From: an uncultured Granulosicoccaceae bacterium
GTDB taxonomy: Bacteria > Pseudomonadota > Gammaproteobacteria > Granulosicoccales > Granulosicoccaceae
Length of the DNA stretch: 64,000 nt
Direction: 5' to 3'
Assembly (NCBI GenBank): GCA_938035525.1
Contig: CALHOI010000056.1
Coordinates: forward strand, 1-64,000
Positions 36,294-45,732 of this stretch are shown one piece after another. Both the position numbers and the translations under genes were made by a program. Below the pieces are notes generated by a model. That model was not told the origin of the DNA. It searched no databases and saw only the letters and a list, made by a program, of their open reading frames with translations. Every line of letters starts with the position of its first letter. Position 1 is the first letter of the stretch.

Positions 36294-37172
36294 ATGTCGC
36301 CCAGCAACTATAGTCACGATATGGCGGTACCGAGGTTGAAGTGTCGAAGCTTGAAATGCGGGGCTCACCAACTGAGTCTTGATCGAGCACAGATCATGGG
36401 CATCCTGAATGTCACACCCGACTCCTTTTCCGATGGCGGGAAATTTGTCGGTATTGATCAAGCTCTGGCGCAAGCCCAACACATGCTTAACGCCGGTGCC
36501 AGCATCATTGATATCGGCGGAGAATCCACTCGCCCAGGCGCTGCAAGTGTTGATGACCAGCAAGAGATCGATCGGGTTTTGCCGGTGCTAGAGGCCATTG
36601 TCCAACGCTTTGATGTCATCGTCTCTGTGGATACCAGCAAGCCGTCGGTAATGCGCTCCGCTGCGGCTGGAGGTGCCGGGATGTTGAATGATGTCAGGGC
36701 TTTGAGCGAACCCGGTGCGTTGCAGGCTGCAGCCGAGCTTGGCTTGCCCGTATGCCTAATGCACATGCTCGGCGAGCCACGAACCATGCAGAACGACCCG
36801 AAATATGTCGATGTGGTGAAAGAAGTGACTGATTTTCTTAAAGAAAGAGTGCAGATGTGCCGCTCTGCTGGTATTGGCGCAGATCAGCTGCTGATAGACC
36901 CGGGATTCGGATTCGGCAAAACATTGTCGCACAATCTCGAATTGCTAAGAAATTTGGGCAAACTAGCCGATATAGCTCCTGTATTAACTGGATTGTCGCG
37001 CAAAAGCATGATTGCCGGTTTGTTGGGTGATGAAGGGGCTGATCGGATCATTGCCAGTGTTGCGGCCGCCATGCATTGTGTATTAGGCGGCGCGAGCATT
37101 ATTCGGGTACACGATGTTGAGCAAACTGCTCAGGCTTTAAAAGTATTGAACGCCGTTGAACATGGCGTTTAG
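36294..37172 (+). CDS. folP: Dihydropteroate synthase FolP
   Basis: The synthase condenses p-aminobenzoate with hydroxymethyl-dihydropterin diphosphate in folate synthesis. Motifs include MGILNVTPDSFSDGGKF, STRPGAA, SVDTSKPSVM, NDVRAL, DPGFGFGKTLSHN and GLSRKSM in the usual order. The frame is open from 36198, but that start would overlap the ftsH terminator, and the first 30 residues there are Cys-rich and unlike the family. ATG 36294 or ATG 36321 are more plausible; the first is given and yields 292 residues. The gene lies between ftsH and glmM, as is conserved in Gammaproteobacteria. Confidence 0.9.
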   Translation: MSPSNYSHDMAVPRLKCRSLKCGAHQLSLDRAQIMGILNVTPDSFSDGGKFVGIDQALAQAQHMLNAGASIIDIGGESTRPGAASVDDQQEIDRVLPVLEAIVQRFDVIVSVDTSKPSVMRSAAAGGAGMLNDVRALSEPGALQAAAELGLPVCLMHMLGEPRTMQNDPKYVDVVKEVTDFLKERVQMCRSAGIGADQLLIDPGFGFGKTLSHNLELLRNLGKLADIAPVLTGLSRKSMIAGLLGDEGADRIIASVAAAMHCVLGGASIIRVHDVEQTAQALKVLNAVEHGV

Positions 37173-37189
37173 ATCTTTAAATGAAGTAC

Positions 37190-37212
37190 ATGATCAGGTT
37201 TGGCCTGATCAT
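37190..37212 (+). other. Hairpin between folP and glmM
   Basis: A 9-bp perfect inverted repeat with TGATCAGG and its complement and a 5-base loop lies 17 bases after folP and 20 bases before glmM. There is no T run, so it may stabilise or partly attenuate the transcript. Confidence 0.4.
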
Positions 37213-37231
37213 CAATAAATGAAGAACAGAT

Positions 37232-38569
37232 ATGTCTAGAAAATATTTTGGTACTGATGGCATTCGCGGTCGCGTAGGGCAATTCCCAATGACAGCCGAA
37301 ACCGTGCTTAAGCTCGGCTGGGCGGCGGGTAAGGTGCTGGCCTCAAAAGGTAATCGCGAAGTGCTGATTGGTAAAGACACGCGTGTGTCTGGCTACCTGT
37401 TCGAATCTGCACTGGAAGCCGGTTTGGCTTCCGCGGGAATTAACAGCGGTATGTTGGGCCCCATGCCAACACCTGCCATAGCGTATTTAACCAGTACGTT
37501 TAGAGCTGCAGCGGGCATCGTCATCAGTGCGTCGCACAATCCGTATTACGACAACGGCTTGAAATTCTTTTCTTCCGAAGGTGCAAAGCTACCAGACGAA
37601 GTTGAACTCGAAATCGAATCCATGATGGAAGAAGACATGACCACGGTTGACTCGGCCGACCTGGGTCGTGCTGTAAGAATAAACGATGCGGCCGGGCGTT
37701 ATATCGAATTTTGCAAAAGCACGTTTCCCTCTGGCTTAAAACTCACCGGCATGAAGATTGTTGTCGATGCAGCCAACGGCGCAGGTTACGACATTGCCCG
37801 TCGTGTGTTTGATGAACTGGGCGCTGATGTTATTTCTGTGGGTGCCGAACCCAATGGACTTAACATCAATAAAGATTGCGGCGCCACAGCACCAGACAAC
37901 TTGCGTGCACACGTGTTGCTGGAGCGAGCCGATGTCGGGATTGCACTCGATGGTGACGGTGATCGACTCATCATGGTTGATCATCGTGGCGAGATAGTCG
38001 ATGGTGACGAGATTTTATTTGTACTGGCTAAAGCCCGGCAAGAGCAGGGCACCATGGTTGGTGGTGTCGCTGGAACGCTTATGACAAACCTGGGGCTTGA
38101 GCATGCTTTAAGCTCAATGGACATTCCGTTTGCGCGCGCCGGCGTTGGTGATCGATACGTCATGGAATTACTCAAACAGCACGAATGGCAGCTCGGCGGT
38201 GAAAACTCAGGGCATATCATTTGTCTTGATCGGGTCACCACAGGTGATGCGATTGTGGCAGCACTTGAAGTACTGTCGGTCATCAAAAACAGTGGCGAGC
38301 CACTGGCAAAGCTGCGCTCCGACATGAAGCTTTATCCGCAGGTACTCAAAAATGTACCGTTAACTAAGAAAGTCGACTTCAGTGAAAACACCGCAATCAA
38401 TGCGGCTGTTAAGCAAGCGGAAGAATCACTGGGCGATAGCGGCCGAATTTTACTTCGACCCTCAGGTACCGAGCCTTTGGTGCGTGTTATGGTTGAAGGG
38501 CAGGTGGCTAACGATGTTGAGCGCATTTGCGAGCAAGTGGCTAAAACCGTTAATGACGAGCTCGGCTGA
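37232..38569 (+). CDS. glmM: Phosphoglucosamine mutase GlmM
   Basis: The 445-residue enzyme interconverts glucosamine-6-phosphate and glucosamine-1-phosphate for peptidoglycan and lipopolysaccharide precursors. The active phosphoserine is in [16 protein letters not shown] near residues 100-112. The metal site DGDGDR lies near 241-246, the sugar loop GGENSGHI near 324-331 and the phosphate-binding [12 protein letters not shown] near 410-421. Full family length, ATG start. The product depends on GlmU downstream, not in this window. A 19-base hairpin covers its stop codon. Confidence 0.95.
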   Translation: MSRKYFGTDGIRGRVGQFPMTAETVLKLGWAAGKVLASKGNREVLIGKDTRVSGYLFESALEAGLASAGINSGMLGPMPTPAIAYLTSTFRAAAGIVISASHNPYYDNGLKFFSSEGAKLPDEVELEIESMMEEDMTTVDSADLGRAVRINDAAGRYIEFCKSTFPSGLKLTGMKIVVDAANGAGYDIARRVFDELGADVISVGAEPNGLNINKDCGATAPDNLRAHVLLERADVGIALDGDGDRLIMVDHRGEIVDGDEILFVLAKARQEQGTMVGGVAGTLMTNLGLEHALSSMDIPFARAGVGDRYVMELLKQHEWQLGGENSGHIICLDRVTTGDAIVAALEVLSVIKNSGEPLAKLRSDMKLYPQVLKNVPLTKKVDFSENTAINAAVKQAEESLGDSGRILLRPSGTEPLVRVMVEGQVANDVERICEQVAKTVNDELG

Positions 38570-38580
38570 TAGTCAGCCGA
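38562..38580. other. Inverted repeat over the glmM stop codon
   Basis: TCGGCTGA and its complement, 3-base loop, overlap the stop of glmM. No T run follows; it could be a weak termination or stability element between convergent genes. Confidence 0.35.
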
Positions 38581-38611
38581 ACGTCGGTACTTAGGTAATT
38601 ATTTAGATAGT

Positions 38612-39352
38612 TTAAATCACGCCGCCGCGAATAAACTCAACCGAGTTAAGCACAGCACGCAGTTGTGCTTCGTTCTGACCAAACCGGTCGGTCGGTGAGG
38701 CGCATTCAACTGAGCTCAATGCCGCTAAGCCAAACGAGACATCGTCGGGGCTAAAGTAATTAACGTGAACCACGGACGTTAAATCCAGATCTTCAGTGCC
38801 AAAGCTGTAAATGTATTCGATGCCAACATTGTCGGTTGGCCCATTGATATCCACGATTGAAACCGTTTGCGTATCGTTGGCTTCTGTTGCTTGTACGAAG
38901 CTGGTGTAAGCCGCGTTAGGTCCCACATCTTCTTCCATGATGGTGAACGTGGCCACACAAATCACGATCGTCACGTTATCCAGTGCAGCGTATAGCGTTT
39001 GCTGTACTCGCGAATCGTAGTCAATGTCGTTTTGTTCTGTGATGTTCAGTCTGCCCAGATCGACCGTGTGTTGACCGTTGAACAAACCCGGATTCAATTC
39101 GCCGCCCGTATTAGTGGATGTGCCACCAGTGCTGTCACCGCCTGTCGTGTCTCCGGTGCCGCCCGTACCGCCCGTTGTGCCATCGGTTGTGCCGCCATCC
39201 GTACTTCCAGAATTGCCACCAACTTCGGTCGTGTTAGTCGGCAGTCGCACCAAGTCATTCTGATCATCACCTGAACTTCCGCAAGCGCTTAGCATGCTGA
39301 CCAGAGCTGTGGCCAGGGTCGCGTGCAGGGTGGTTGTTAATGTTGCCTTCAT
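38612..39352 (-). CDS. Lipoprotein of a three-member paralogous family (member A)
   Basis: The 246-residue product has a lipobox (MLSAC, Cys near residue 24) followed by GSSGDDQND. A Gly/Thr-rich linker runs from about residue 42 to 82, and then a conserved domain of about 160 residues follows. Landmarks are NPGLFNGQHTVDLG, CVATFTI, GPNAAY, GPTDNVGIEYIYSF, VECASP and GQNEAQLRAVLNSVEFIRG. These landmarks and two Cys recur in members B and C upstream. It is probably an outer-membrane lipoprotein, with a 212-base gap from member B that can hold its own promoter. I do not know the family. Confidence 0.68.
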   Translation of the reverse strand: MKATLTTTLHATLATALVSMLSACGSSGDDQNDLVRLPTNTTEVGGNSGSTDGGTTDGTTGGTGGTGDTTGGDSTGGTSTNTGGELNPGLFNGQHTVDLGRLNITEQNDIDYDSRVQQTLYAALDNVTIVICVATFTIMEEDVGPNAAYTSFVQATEANDTQTVSIVDINGPTDNVGIEYIYSFGTEDLDLTSVVHVNYFSPDDVSFGLAALSSVECASPTDRFGQNEAQLRAVLNSVEFIRGGVI

Positions 39353-39564
39353 CGCTTGTTACCTTTTTCCGTGGGTCAGTCGTCCCGGTTATTCGTACAT
39401 GTTAGCTCGGCCCGGAACGTTTTGCCCGTACTGTGCCGCAATAGCGGTGGTTTTGCCGCTAACGGATGCTCAATATGGCTCACAGCGCGAGTTTTTCTGG
39501 TGCCACGCGCTGTTTTACTCGCCCCAGCCCCGTTTTAATTGACTGGATTCCGTTGCCATAATGG

Positions 39565-40209
39565 CTAGTTCGATGTGCCTTCGTTGCCCCGAAGGTGCAC
39601 TACAGAATCCAATACCGACCTGATTTGTGACTCGTTCAGCCCATAGCTGTTGGTTTGCGAGGCGCATTCGATCACTGAGAGCATCGGGTTGTCGAATATG
39701 ACGTCCTCGGCGTAGAAGAAATGCGCATGCATCAGCGTGGTAAAGCTTGTTTCGTTAATGGTAAAGCCATAGCTATATTCAATGCCAACAACGTGTGTTG
39801 GTCCTGGTATGTCTTTTATCGAAATCGTGAAGATGCTGTCGTCCTGCGCCAGGTTGTTCTCAATTAAGGCGGTGTAGTTAGGGTTTGGGCCAGCGTTGTT
39901 TAACAGTATGGTTATTGAGCCAACGCATTGAACGCCGGTTGCCCTGTCTATCGCCTGATATAAAACTTGTGAAGATCGTAAGTCGTAGTTTAGCGGTGTA
40001 ACAGAGACTAACTCCAGTGTGCCCAAATCGACGGCATGCAGACCATTGAACAAATTTGAATCAATGTCCTCACCATTGTTATTGTTTGTCTCTGTGACGA
40101 AAAAGTCGGGGTCGATAAGCATTCCCGAATCATTGCTGGCAGAGCCGCTGCAGCCAATGAGCATGAGGACAGCGCAGGCACTAATGAGTGAGTAGATCAA
40201 GCCATTCAT
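39565..40209 (-). CDS. Lipoprotein of a three-member paralogous family (member B)
   Basis: The 214-residue product has a signal with lipobox LMLIGC (Cys near residue 20), then SGSASNDSG and a short acidic Asn-rich linker, so it lacks the long Gly/Thr linker of member A. The domain repeats the family landmarks LFNGLHAVDLG, CVGSITI, GPNPNY, GPTHVVGIEYSYGF, IECASQ and GLNESQIRSVLDSVVHLRG. Its start overlaps the stop of member C by 4 bases, so the two are translationally coupled. No catalytic residues stand out. The two conserved Cys may form a disulfide. Confidence 0.68.
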   Translation of the reverse strand: MNGLIYSLISACAVLMLIGCSGSASNDSGMLIDPDFFVTETNNNNGEDIDSNLFNGLHAVDLGTLELVSVTPLNYDLRSSQVLYQAIDRATGVQCVGSITILLNNAGPNPNYTALIENNLAQDDSIFTISIKDIPGPTHVVGIEYSYGFTINETSFTTLMHAHFFYAEDVIFDNPMLSVIECASQTNSYGLNESQIRSVLDSVVHLRGNEGTSN

Positions 40210-40916
40210 TGTGGCGCTCCGAGTATTATGTTTTCTTCGCCCTCGGTACCTCTGAGGTATTCAACAGAATCCAGAACTGCGCGCATCAGTGCTTCGTTCT
40301 GACCGTATTTTTCCGTCAGCGTTGCGCATTGAGTTGTGCTTAACGCGGGAAGACCAAAAGTGACGTCCTGCGGACTCAAATAGTGCGCATTATTGATGGA
40401 CGTGAATATGACCACGGTTCCATCTTCGGCAGTGAAATCGACGCTATAGATGTATTCAATGCCAACATTATTCGTTGGGCCTTCTATGTCTCTGATGGAA
40501 ACGGTTTCCACGCCGCCAGCTTCGATGCTTTGAATAAAGTTAATGTAACTGGGGTTTGGTCCGGTGTCTTCGGTTGTGATCTCCAGTGTGGCAATGCAAA
40601 CGACATCTTTTTCGTCATCAAACGCCTGCAAAAATATTTGCAACAGCCGCGAGTTGTAATTGATCGGCGCGCTTTTTTCGTCATCGAGCGTCAGGGACCC
40701 CAAGTCGATGCCAATGCGACCATTGAGCAGAGTGGGGTTAAGCGCCCCGCCAGAATCTGTAGGGTTGGGGCCGGCGCCGCCAATAGTCAGTCCAGACTCT
40801 GTGGTGCTGACCCTGTCATTAGGGTCATCACCTGAGCTGCCGCAACCGGTTAGCATCAGCACCAGGAGCAGCTTTACCAATAGCCCGTTGCGCTGGATTG
40901 AGAATAGGGTCTTCAT
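40206..40916 (-). CDS. Lipoprotein of a three-member paralogous family (member C)
   Basis: From ATG 40916, with AAAGG 7 bases upstream, the product has 236 residues. Its lipobox is LMLTGC (Cys near residue 24), followed by GSSGDDPNDRV almost as in member A. The conserved domain has LLNGRIGIDLG, CIATLEI, GPNPSY, GPTNNVGIEYIYSV, TQCATL and GQNEALMRAVLDSVEYLRG. A frame open 27 codons further upstream is less likely because it lacks a signal. This is the first gene of the lipoprotein run, and it diverges from tpiA across about 270 bases. Function unknown. Confidence 0.68.
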   Translation of the reverse strand: MKTLFSIQRNGLLVKLLLVLMLTGCGSSGDDPNDRVSTTESGLTIGGAGPNPTDSGGALNPTLLNGRIGIDLGSLTLDDEKSAPINYNSRLLQIFLQAFDDEKDVVCIATLEITTEDTGPNPSYINFIQSIEAGGVETVSIRDIEGPTNNVGIEYIYSVDFTAEDGTVVIFTSINNAHYLSPQDVTFGLPALSTTQCATLTEKYGQNEALMRAVLDSVEYLRGTEGEENIILGAPQ

Positions 40917-41185
40917 GCAAATACCTTTGTCATTTGGGTCAATATACCCAATAGTTGGGCTACTAGTAGCGAACCTTAGTTTACATTGGTCATACATTGC
41001 CGAAAAACCACGTTTTTTGCCGCAATCGATTGCTCAATATGAGTAGTTGGCTGATCTTGTTTACGCCTCTGTTCATTGGGTCAATTGGGCACAATTTCTG
41101 TCCACAAAGTCGTTTTTGAGAGAAGCTGGACTAAGTAGATCGAAATCAGGTACCCTATCGGGTTTTGGTCGGCGAGAGTTCTTGC

Positions 41186-41941
41186 GTGAGTACGCGTACC
41201 CCATTAGTAGCAGGAAACTGGAAGCTGAACGGCTCCAGAGAGTCGGTTGCCAGCCTGGCAAAAGCCATTGCTGATGGCATGGCGGGTAAATCATGCGAGG
41301 TGCTTGTGTGTCCGACTTTCGTGCATCTTGCCGATGTGCAGAGCGTGCTCGCAGGCTCGTCAGTGCTGTTGGGTGCGCAAAATTGTTCGGTTGAACAAGA
41401 AGGCGCTTACACCGGCGAAGTGTCGTCACCGATGATCAAAGCGTTTGGCGCCCAGTACGTTATTGTTGGTCATTCTGAGCGGCGCGCCATGTACGCAGAA
41501 ACCAGCGACCTGGTTGCGCAAAAAGCGCAAGCTGTGCAGCAAGCTGGAATGCAGCCTATAGTTTGCGTTGGCGAGACATTGGAGCAACGTGAAGCCGGGC
41601 AATTGCAGGCCGTGCTGGACGAGCAGCTGGATGCCGTCGTCAACCTGTTAGGTATTGGCTCAATGGCTCAGTGTGTTATCGCGTACGAGCCGGTTTGGGC
41701 CATCGGCACTGGGCGCTCTGCCAGCAGCGAGCAGGCGCAGGAAGTGCATGCCATGATCAGACAGAAGTTAGCCGTTCTCGATGCTGGAGTGGCTCAGCAG
41801 GTGCGCATTTTGTACGGCGGTAGTGTCAAACCCGACAATGCACAAGAGTTATTCATGCAGCCCGATATTGATGGTGGATTAATTGGCGGTGCGGCTTTAA
41901 AGGCTGAATCGTTTTTGGGTATTTGTGCGGCGGCCGTCTAG
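41186..41941 (+). CDS. tpiA: Triosephosphate isomerase TpiA
   Basis: The glycolytic enzyme interconverts dihydroxyacetone phosphate and glyceraldehyde-3-phosphate. Motifs are VAGNWKLNGS at the start, the catalytic His in IVGHSERR near residues 90-97, the catalytic Glu in AYEPVWAIGTG near 162-172, and phosphate-binding GGSVKPDNA near 205-213. From GTG 41186 the length is 251, normal for the family, and GGCGAGAG lies 7 bases upstream. A frame open to a TTG at 41165 lacks a ribosome site. In the conserved locus tpiA directly follows glmM; here about 2.6 kb of lipoprotein genes intervene. Confidence 0.93.
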   Translation: MSTRTPLVAGNWKLNGSRESVASLAKAIADGMAGKSCEVLVCPTFVHLADVQSVLAGSSVLLGAQNCSVEQEGAYTGEVSSPMIKAFGAQYVIVGHSERRAMYAETSDLVAQKAQAVQQAGMQPIVCVGETLEQREAGQLQAVLDEQLDAVVNLLGIGSMAQCVIAYEPVWAIGTGRSASSEQAQEVHAMIRQKLAVLDAGVAQQVRILYGGSVKPDNAQELFMQPDIDGGLIGGAALKAESFLGICAAAV

Positions 41942-42045
41942 GCGCACGACGCGTCAATACCACGTACAATCAGCGAGCTGTTTAAACAGCGCATCACTAA
42001 TTGATGTTTATAACCGTATTTAAGTTAGAAGTTTAGAGATCAACT

Positions 42046-42438
42046 ATGCAGTCCTTAGCTTTGGTAGTTCATGTGGCGTTGGCCATCGGTGTAATAGGCC
42101 TTGTGCTCATACAGCACGGAAAAGGCGCAGAAGCCGGTGCTGCATTTGGTAGTGGTGCATCGTCTACAGTGTTTGGTGCGCGAGGTTCAGCCTCATTTCT
42201 AACCCGAATTACTACGGTAATGGCGTTTCTGTTTTTCCTGACCAGCATGACTTTGTTCTACATGGCTGCGCACCGAGAGGGCGGTATCGCCAGTGTGACC
42301 GATTTGCCGAGCGCGCAATCCGCGCCAGCGGCCGAGTCCGATTTGCCCGCCATTACCCCGGGTGGTGATGCTGCTCCTGCGTCCAGCGGCAGTGAAAGCG
42401 ACCTTCCCAGCGTTGCACCAGCGGAAAAGTCAGAGTAA
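42046..42438 (+). CDS. secG: Protein translocase subunit SecG
   Basis: The 130-residue protein has two transmembrane helices near residues 3-20 and 56-76. They are joined by the conserved cytoplasmic loop with GKGAEAGAAFGSGASSTVFG and SFLTR, typical of SecG, which assists the SecYEG channel. The C-terminus (about residues 80-130) is Ser/Pro/Ala-rich with SDLP repeated. It lies 104 bases after tpiA and 35 bases before tRNA-Leu. Its order tpiA-secG-tRNA-Leu is standard for Gammaproteobacteria. Confidence 0.93.
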   Translation: MQSLALVVHVALAIGVIGLVLIQHGKGAEAGAAFGSGASSTVFGARGSASFLTRITTVMAFLFFLTSMTLFYMAAHREGGIASVTDLPSAQSAPAAESDLPAITPGGDAAPASSGSESDLPSVAPAEKSE

Positions 42439-42473
42439 CTAGCGCTCCTATGAGTTTGAGTGCAGTCATCCAC

Positions 42474-42558
42474 GCCGATGTGGTGGAATTGGTAGACACG
42501 CTATCTTGAGGGGGTAGTAGCGAAAGCTGTCCCGGTTCGAGTCCGGGCATCGGCACCA
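42474..42558 (+). tRNA. tRNA-Leu (anticodon GAG)
   Basis: The 85-base sequence folds as a class II tRNA. The acceptor GCCGATG pairs with CATCGGC, the anticodon stem CTATC/GGTAG carries loop TTGAGGG with anticodon GAG at 42508-42510, and a long variable arm (TAGCGAAAGCTG) is present. CCA is encoded at the 3' end. A T run follows at once. It sits between secG and nuoA, the usual position. Confidence 0.95.
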
Positions 42559-42782
42559 TTTTTTGGTCTATAACCATGCTATGGCACTGTTTTTTCATCC
42601 AACTGCCATGGTCGACCAGCTTCTCACGTAATAAAGTTGCTCTTGACGGTTTGCTTGATCGACCCTGTGGAAGGGATTTGATCAGCTGGTTAGTTGTATA
42701 AAAAACCTTTGCGTTTTTGCAGCAAAACACGTCTTTATCTGCGATAATTGGGGGTTGGGCGCGGCTTTGCGGAGAAACCACC

Positions 42783-43139
42783 ATGCTAGCTAATTATTTT
42801 CCAGTGTTGTTGTTCATAGCCATCGGCTTAACGGTTGGTGTTGTGCTGCTCAGTGCCGGGTTCCTTATCGGGCCATCCAATCCTGATCAACAGAAAAATT
42901 CACCGTACGAGTGCGGCTTCGAAGCTTTCGAAGATGCACGAATGAAATTCGACGTGCGGTACTATTTGGTTGCCATTCTGTTCATCATCTTTGATCTGGA
43001 AATCGCCTTTCTGGTGCCTTGGGCCGTTGTCCTCGACAGTATCTCTGGAGAGGCGTTTGCGGCCATGGCCTTGTTCCTGTTTATTTTGGTTATTGGCTTT
43101 ATTTACGAATGGAAAAAAGGGGCTCTTGAGTGGGAATAG
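42783..43139 (+). CDS. nuoA: NADH-quinone oxidoreductase subunit A
   Basis: The 118-residue membrane subunit of complex I has three hydrophobic segments and the conserved [23 protein letters not shown] loop, split around residues 38-60. The start is ATG 42783 with GGAGAAA 6 bases before; an open frame from 42717 lacks one and has an unrelated lead. NuoA helps form the quinone-binding junction near NuoH and NuoJ. It is the first of the 14 nuo genes, all on the + strand. Confidence 0.95.
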   Translation: MLANYFPVLLFIAIGLTVGVVLLSAGFLIGPSNPDQQKNSPYECGFEAFEDARMKFDVRYYLVAILFIIFDLEIAFLVPWAVVLDSISGEAFAAMALFLFILVIGFIYEWKKGALEWE

Positions 43140-43606
43140 AAGGCGTTCTGGAAGAGGGGTTTGTCACTACCTCTGCCGACAAGCTAATTAACTGGGCCCG
43201 AACCGGTTCCATGTGGCCCATGACATTTGGTCTGGCTTGTTGCGCAGTGGAAATGATGCACGCCGGTGCAGCTCGATACGACCTTGATCGTTTTGGCGTT
43301 ATTTTCCGACCCAGCCCGAGACAATCAGATGTCATGATCGTGGCCGGCACCCTGGTTAACAAAATGGCGCCAGCGTTGCGCAAGGTATACGATCAAATGC
43401 CAGATCCCAAGTGGGTTATCTCAATGGGTTCATGTGCCAACGGTGGTGGGTACTATCACTACTCTTACGCGGTGGTGAGAGGCTGTGATCGCATTGTGCC
43501 GGTCGACGTTTACGTGCCGGGCTGTCCGCCGACAGCCGAAGCCTTACTGTACGGCATCATGCAGTTGCAAAATAAAATCCGTAACACCAACACCATTGCA
43601 CGTTAA
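43130..43606 (+). CDS. nuoB: NADH-quinone oxidoreductase subunit B
   Basis: The 158-residue subunit carries the terminal [4Fe-4S] cluster N2 that reduces quinone. Its ligands are in [10 protein letters not shown] (two adjacent Cys), [10 protein letters not shown] and [11 protein letters not shown], in the usual order. Translation starts at GTG 43130, overlapping the nuoA end by 10 bases. The last codons (Ile-Ala-Arg-stop) form the first unit of a 12-bp tandem repeat that continues past the stop. NuoB lies at the interface between NuoD and the membrane arm. Confidence 0.95.
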   Translation: MGIEGVLEEGFVTTSADKLINWARTGSMWPMTFGLACCAVEMMHAGAARYDLDRFGVIFRPSPRQSDVMIVAGTLVNKMAPALRKVYDQMPDPKWVISMGSCANGGGYYHYSYAVVRGCDRIVPVDVYVPGCPPTAEALLYGIMQLQNKIRNTNTIAR

Positions 43607-43657
43607 ATTGCACATTAAATTGCACATTAAAGATTTGGCCGTTAAATTGCGCATTAA
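43595..43657 (+). repeat. 12-bp tandem repeat at the nuoB end
   Basis: The unit ATTGCACGTTAA (43595-43606, the last four codons of nuoB with its stop) is followed by two close copies at 43607-43618 and 43619-43630 and a fourth at 43646-43657. The nuoC start at 43667 lies 9 bases after the last copy. Confidence 0.85.
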
Positions 43658-43666
43658 GGATTTATC

Positions 43667-44395
43667 ATGAGTTCTCGACAACAGCAGATGTGCGAGCAAC
43701 TGCAGACGCTTTTTCCAGACAACGATTCGATTCATGTCGACATCGATATTGTCAGTATGTCTGTTGCACCAGAAAAGCTGATCGAAGTCGCCACCGAGTT
43801 GCGCGACAACCCGGCTTGTGCATTTGCGCAATTAACTGATCTTTGCGGCGTTGATTACGCCACCTACGGTCAAAGTGAGTGGTCAACCGAAACAGAATCC
43901 AGCGCCAGCTTTAGTCGAGCGGTGAGTGGGTCGGGTGTTGGCTCACTCACCTTCAACACCGGGTTGGATTTACCCAAGCTTTCACACGCGCGTTTTGCCG
44001 CAGTCACTCACCTGTTATCGCTTGATCATAATGTACGATTGCGATTGCAGTGCATGGCCCCTGACGATGACATCCCAATGGTGCCGTCGCTTACGTCAAT
44101 ATGGTCGTGCGCAGATTGGTTCGAACGCGAAGCGTTTGATTTGTTCGGCATCCTGTTCGATGGCCACAACGATTTACGCCGTTTGTTAACCGATTACGGA
44201 TTCACCGGTCATCCGTTTCGCAAAGACTTTCCTCTGGTGGGTAACGTTGAAATGCGCTACGACCCGGTCAAAAAACGTGTGGTGTACGAGCCGGTAACCA
44301 TAGAGCCCCGCGTGCTGGTGCCGCGTGTTATACGCGAAGACTCTCGATACGAAAGCGGCGAAGTGCCAGCCGAGGAAGATGCCAACAATGCCTGA
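43667..44395 (+). CDS. nuoC: NADH-quinone oxidoreductase subunit C
   Basis: The 242-residue peripheral-arm subunit has the 30-kDa subunit signature [31 protein letters not shown], beginning near residue 148. HPFRKDFPL follows near 185-193. It is separate from NuoD, unlike the fused NuoCD of E. coli. An Asp-rich N-terminus of 40 residues precedes the domain. The end overlaps the nuoD start by 8 bases (44388). GAAGG-type site before ATG 43667 is weak. Confidence 0.94.
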   Translation: MSSRQQQMCEQLQTLFPDNDSIHVDIDIVSMSVAPEKLIEVATELRDNPACAFAQLTDLCGVDYATYGQSEWSTETESSASFSRAVSGSGVGSLTFNTGLDLPKLSHARFAAVTHLLSLDHNVRLRLQCMAPDDDIPMVPSLTSIWSCADWFEREAFDLFGILFDGHNDLRRLLTDYGFTGHPFRKDFPLVGNVEMRYDPVKKRVVYEPVTIEPRVLVPRVIREDSRYESGEVPAEEDANNA

Positions 44396-45641
44396 GATTC
44401 GTAACTACACACTCAACTTTGGTCCTCAGCATCCGGCTGCGCATGGCGTATTGCGCCTTGTGCTTGAAATGGATGGCGAGGTTGTTGAACGCGCCGACCC
44501 GCATGTTGGTTTGCTGCACCGTGGCACCGAAAAACTGGCTGAAAGTAAACCTTATAACCAAAGCATTGGTTACATGGACAGGCTCGACTATGTGTCCATG
44601 ATGTGTAACGAGCACGGCTATGTTCTCGCCATTGAAAAGCTACTAGGCATAGAAGTGCCAGAGCGAGCCCAATACATTCGAGTGATGTTCGACGAAATAA
44701 CGCGACTGCTCAATCACCTTATGTGGCTGGGCGCACATGGCCTTGATGTTGGCGCTATGTCGATGTTCCTGTATTGCTTCCGCGAACGCGAAGACCTCAT
44801 GGATTGCTACGAAGCAGTATCCGGTGCTCGATTGCATGCAACTTATTATCGCCCGGGTGGTGTGGCGCGCGATCTGCCCGATCGTATGCCGCAATACGAA
44901 GCGTCAAAGTGGCGTAGTGTCTCGAACGCCGAAAAAATGAATGCCAGTCGTGACGGTTCCATGCTGGATTTCATCGAAGACTTCACCAATCGCTTTCCTG
45001 GCTACGTCGATGAGTACGAAACCCTGCTAACCGATAATCGCATCTGGAAGCAGCGCACTGTGGGGATTGGCGTTGTGTCTCCAGAGCGTGCACTGCAGTT
45101 AGGCTTTACTGGTGCCATGTTGCGTGGTTCAGGTATTGAGTGGGATTTGCGCAAGAAGCAACCTTACGAAGTGTACGACAAGATGGATTTTGATATTCCG
45201 GTGGGCAGCAACGGCGACAGCTACGATCGTTACCTGGTTCGAGTTGAAGAAATGCGCCAGTCCAATCGGATTATTAAACAGTGCGTCGAATGGCTGCGTA
45301 ACAACAAAGGGCCCGTACTGACCGAAGACCATAAAATTGCACCGCCACGTCGTGCCGATATGAAGGGCGACATGGAAGCACTTATCCACCACTTTAAATT
45401 GTTCACTGAAGGTTTTTGTTTGCCAGCAGGCGAGGCCTACGCAGCAGTTGAACATCCTAAGGGTGAGTTTGGTTGTTATCTCATTTCAGATGGCGCTAAT
45501 AAACCCTATCGCTTAAAAGTACGTGCGCCGGGTTTTGCTCATTTGGCTTCGCTCGATGAAATGGCAAGAGGGCATATGTTGTCGGATGTGGTCGCTATTA
45601 TTGGTACACAAGATATTGTGTTTGGCGAAATAGATCGATGA
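44388..45641 (+). CDS. nuoD: NADH-quinone oxidoreductase subunit D
   Basis: The 417-residue 49-kDa subunit begins [20 protein letters not shown], the conserved start that sets ATG 44388 over an open frame from 44325. It retains [10 protein letters not shown] near residues 46-55, [11 protein letters not shown]-type residues near 120 and FGEIDR at the C-terminus. NuoD and NuoB make the quinone cavity next to cluster N2. Overlaps nuoC by 8 bases. Length matches separate NuoD proteins. Confidence 0.95.
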   Translation: MPEIRNYTLNFGPQHPAAHGVLRLVLEMDGEVVERADPHVGLLHRGTEKLAESKPYNQSIGYMDRLDYVSMMCNEHGYVLAIEKLLGIEVPERAQYIRVMFDEITRLLNHLMWLGAHGLDVGAMSMFLYCFREREDLMDCYEAVSGARLHATYYRPGGVARDLPDRMPQYEASKWRSVSNAEKMNASRDGSMLDFIEDFTNRFPGYVDEYETLLTDNRIWKQRTVGIGVVSPERALQLGFTGAMLRGSGIEWDLRKKQPYEVYDKMDFDIPVGSNGDSYDRYLVRVEEMRQSNRIIKQCVEWLRNNKGPVLTEDHKIAPPRRADMKGDMEALIHHFKLFTEGFCLPAGEAYAAVEHPKGEFGCYLISDGANKPYRLKVRAPGFAHLASLDEMARGHMLSDVVAIIGTQDIVFGEIDR

Positions 45642-45732
45642 ATTCGACATCTGAATTCAACAATTGAGTTCGATTGGAAAAGTTAAACAGGTTCATGATT
45701 AAAGCGACGATCAAAACAATAAAGGTGAGTGC

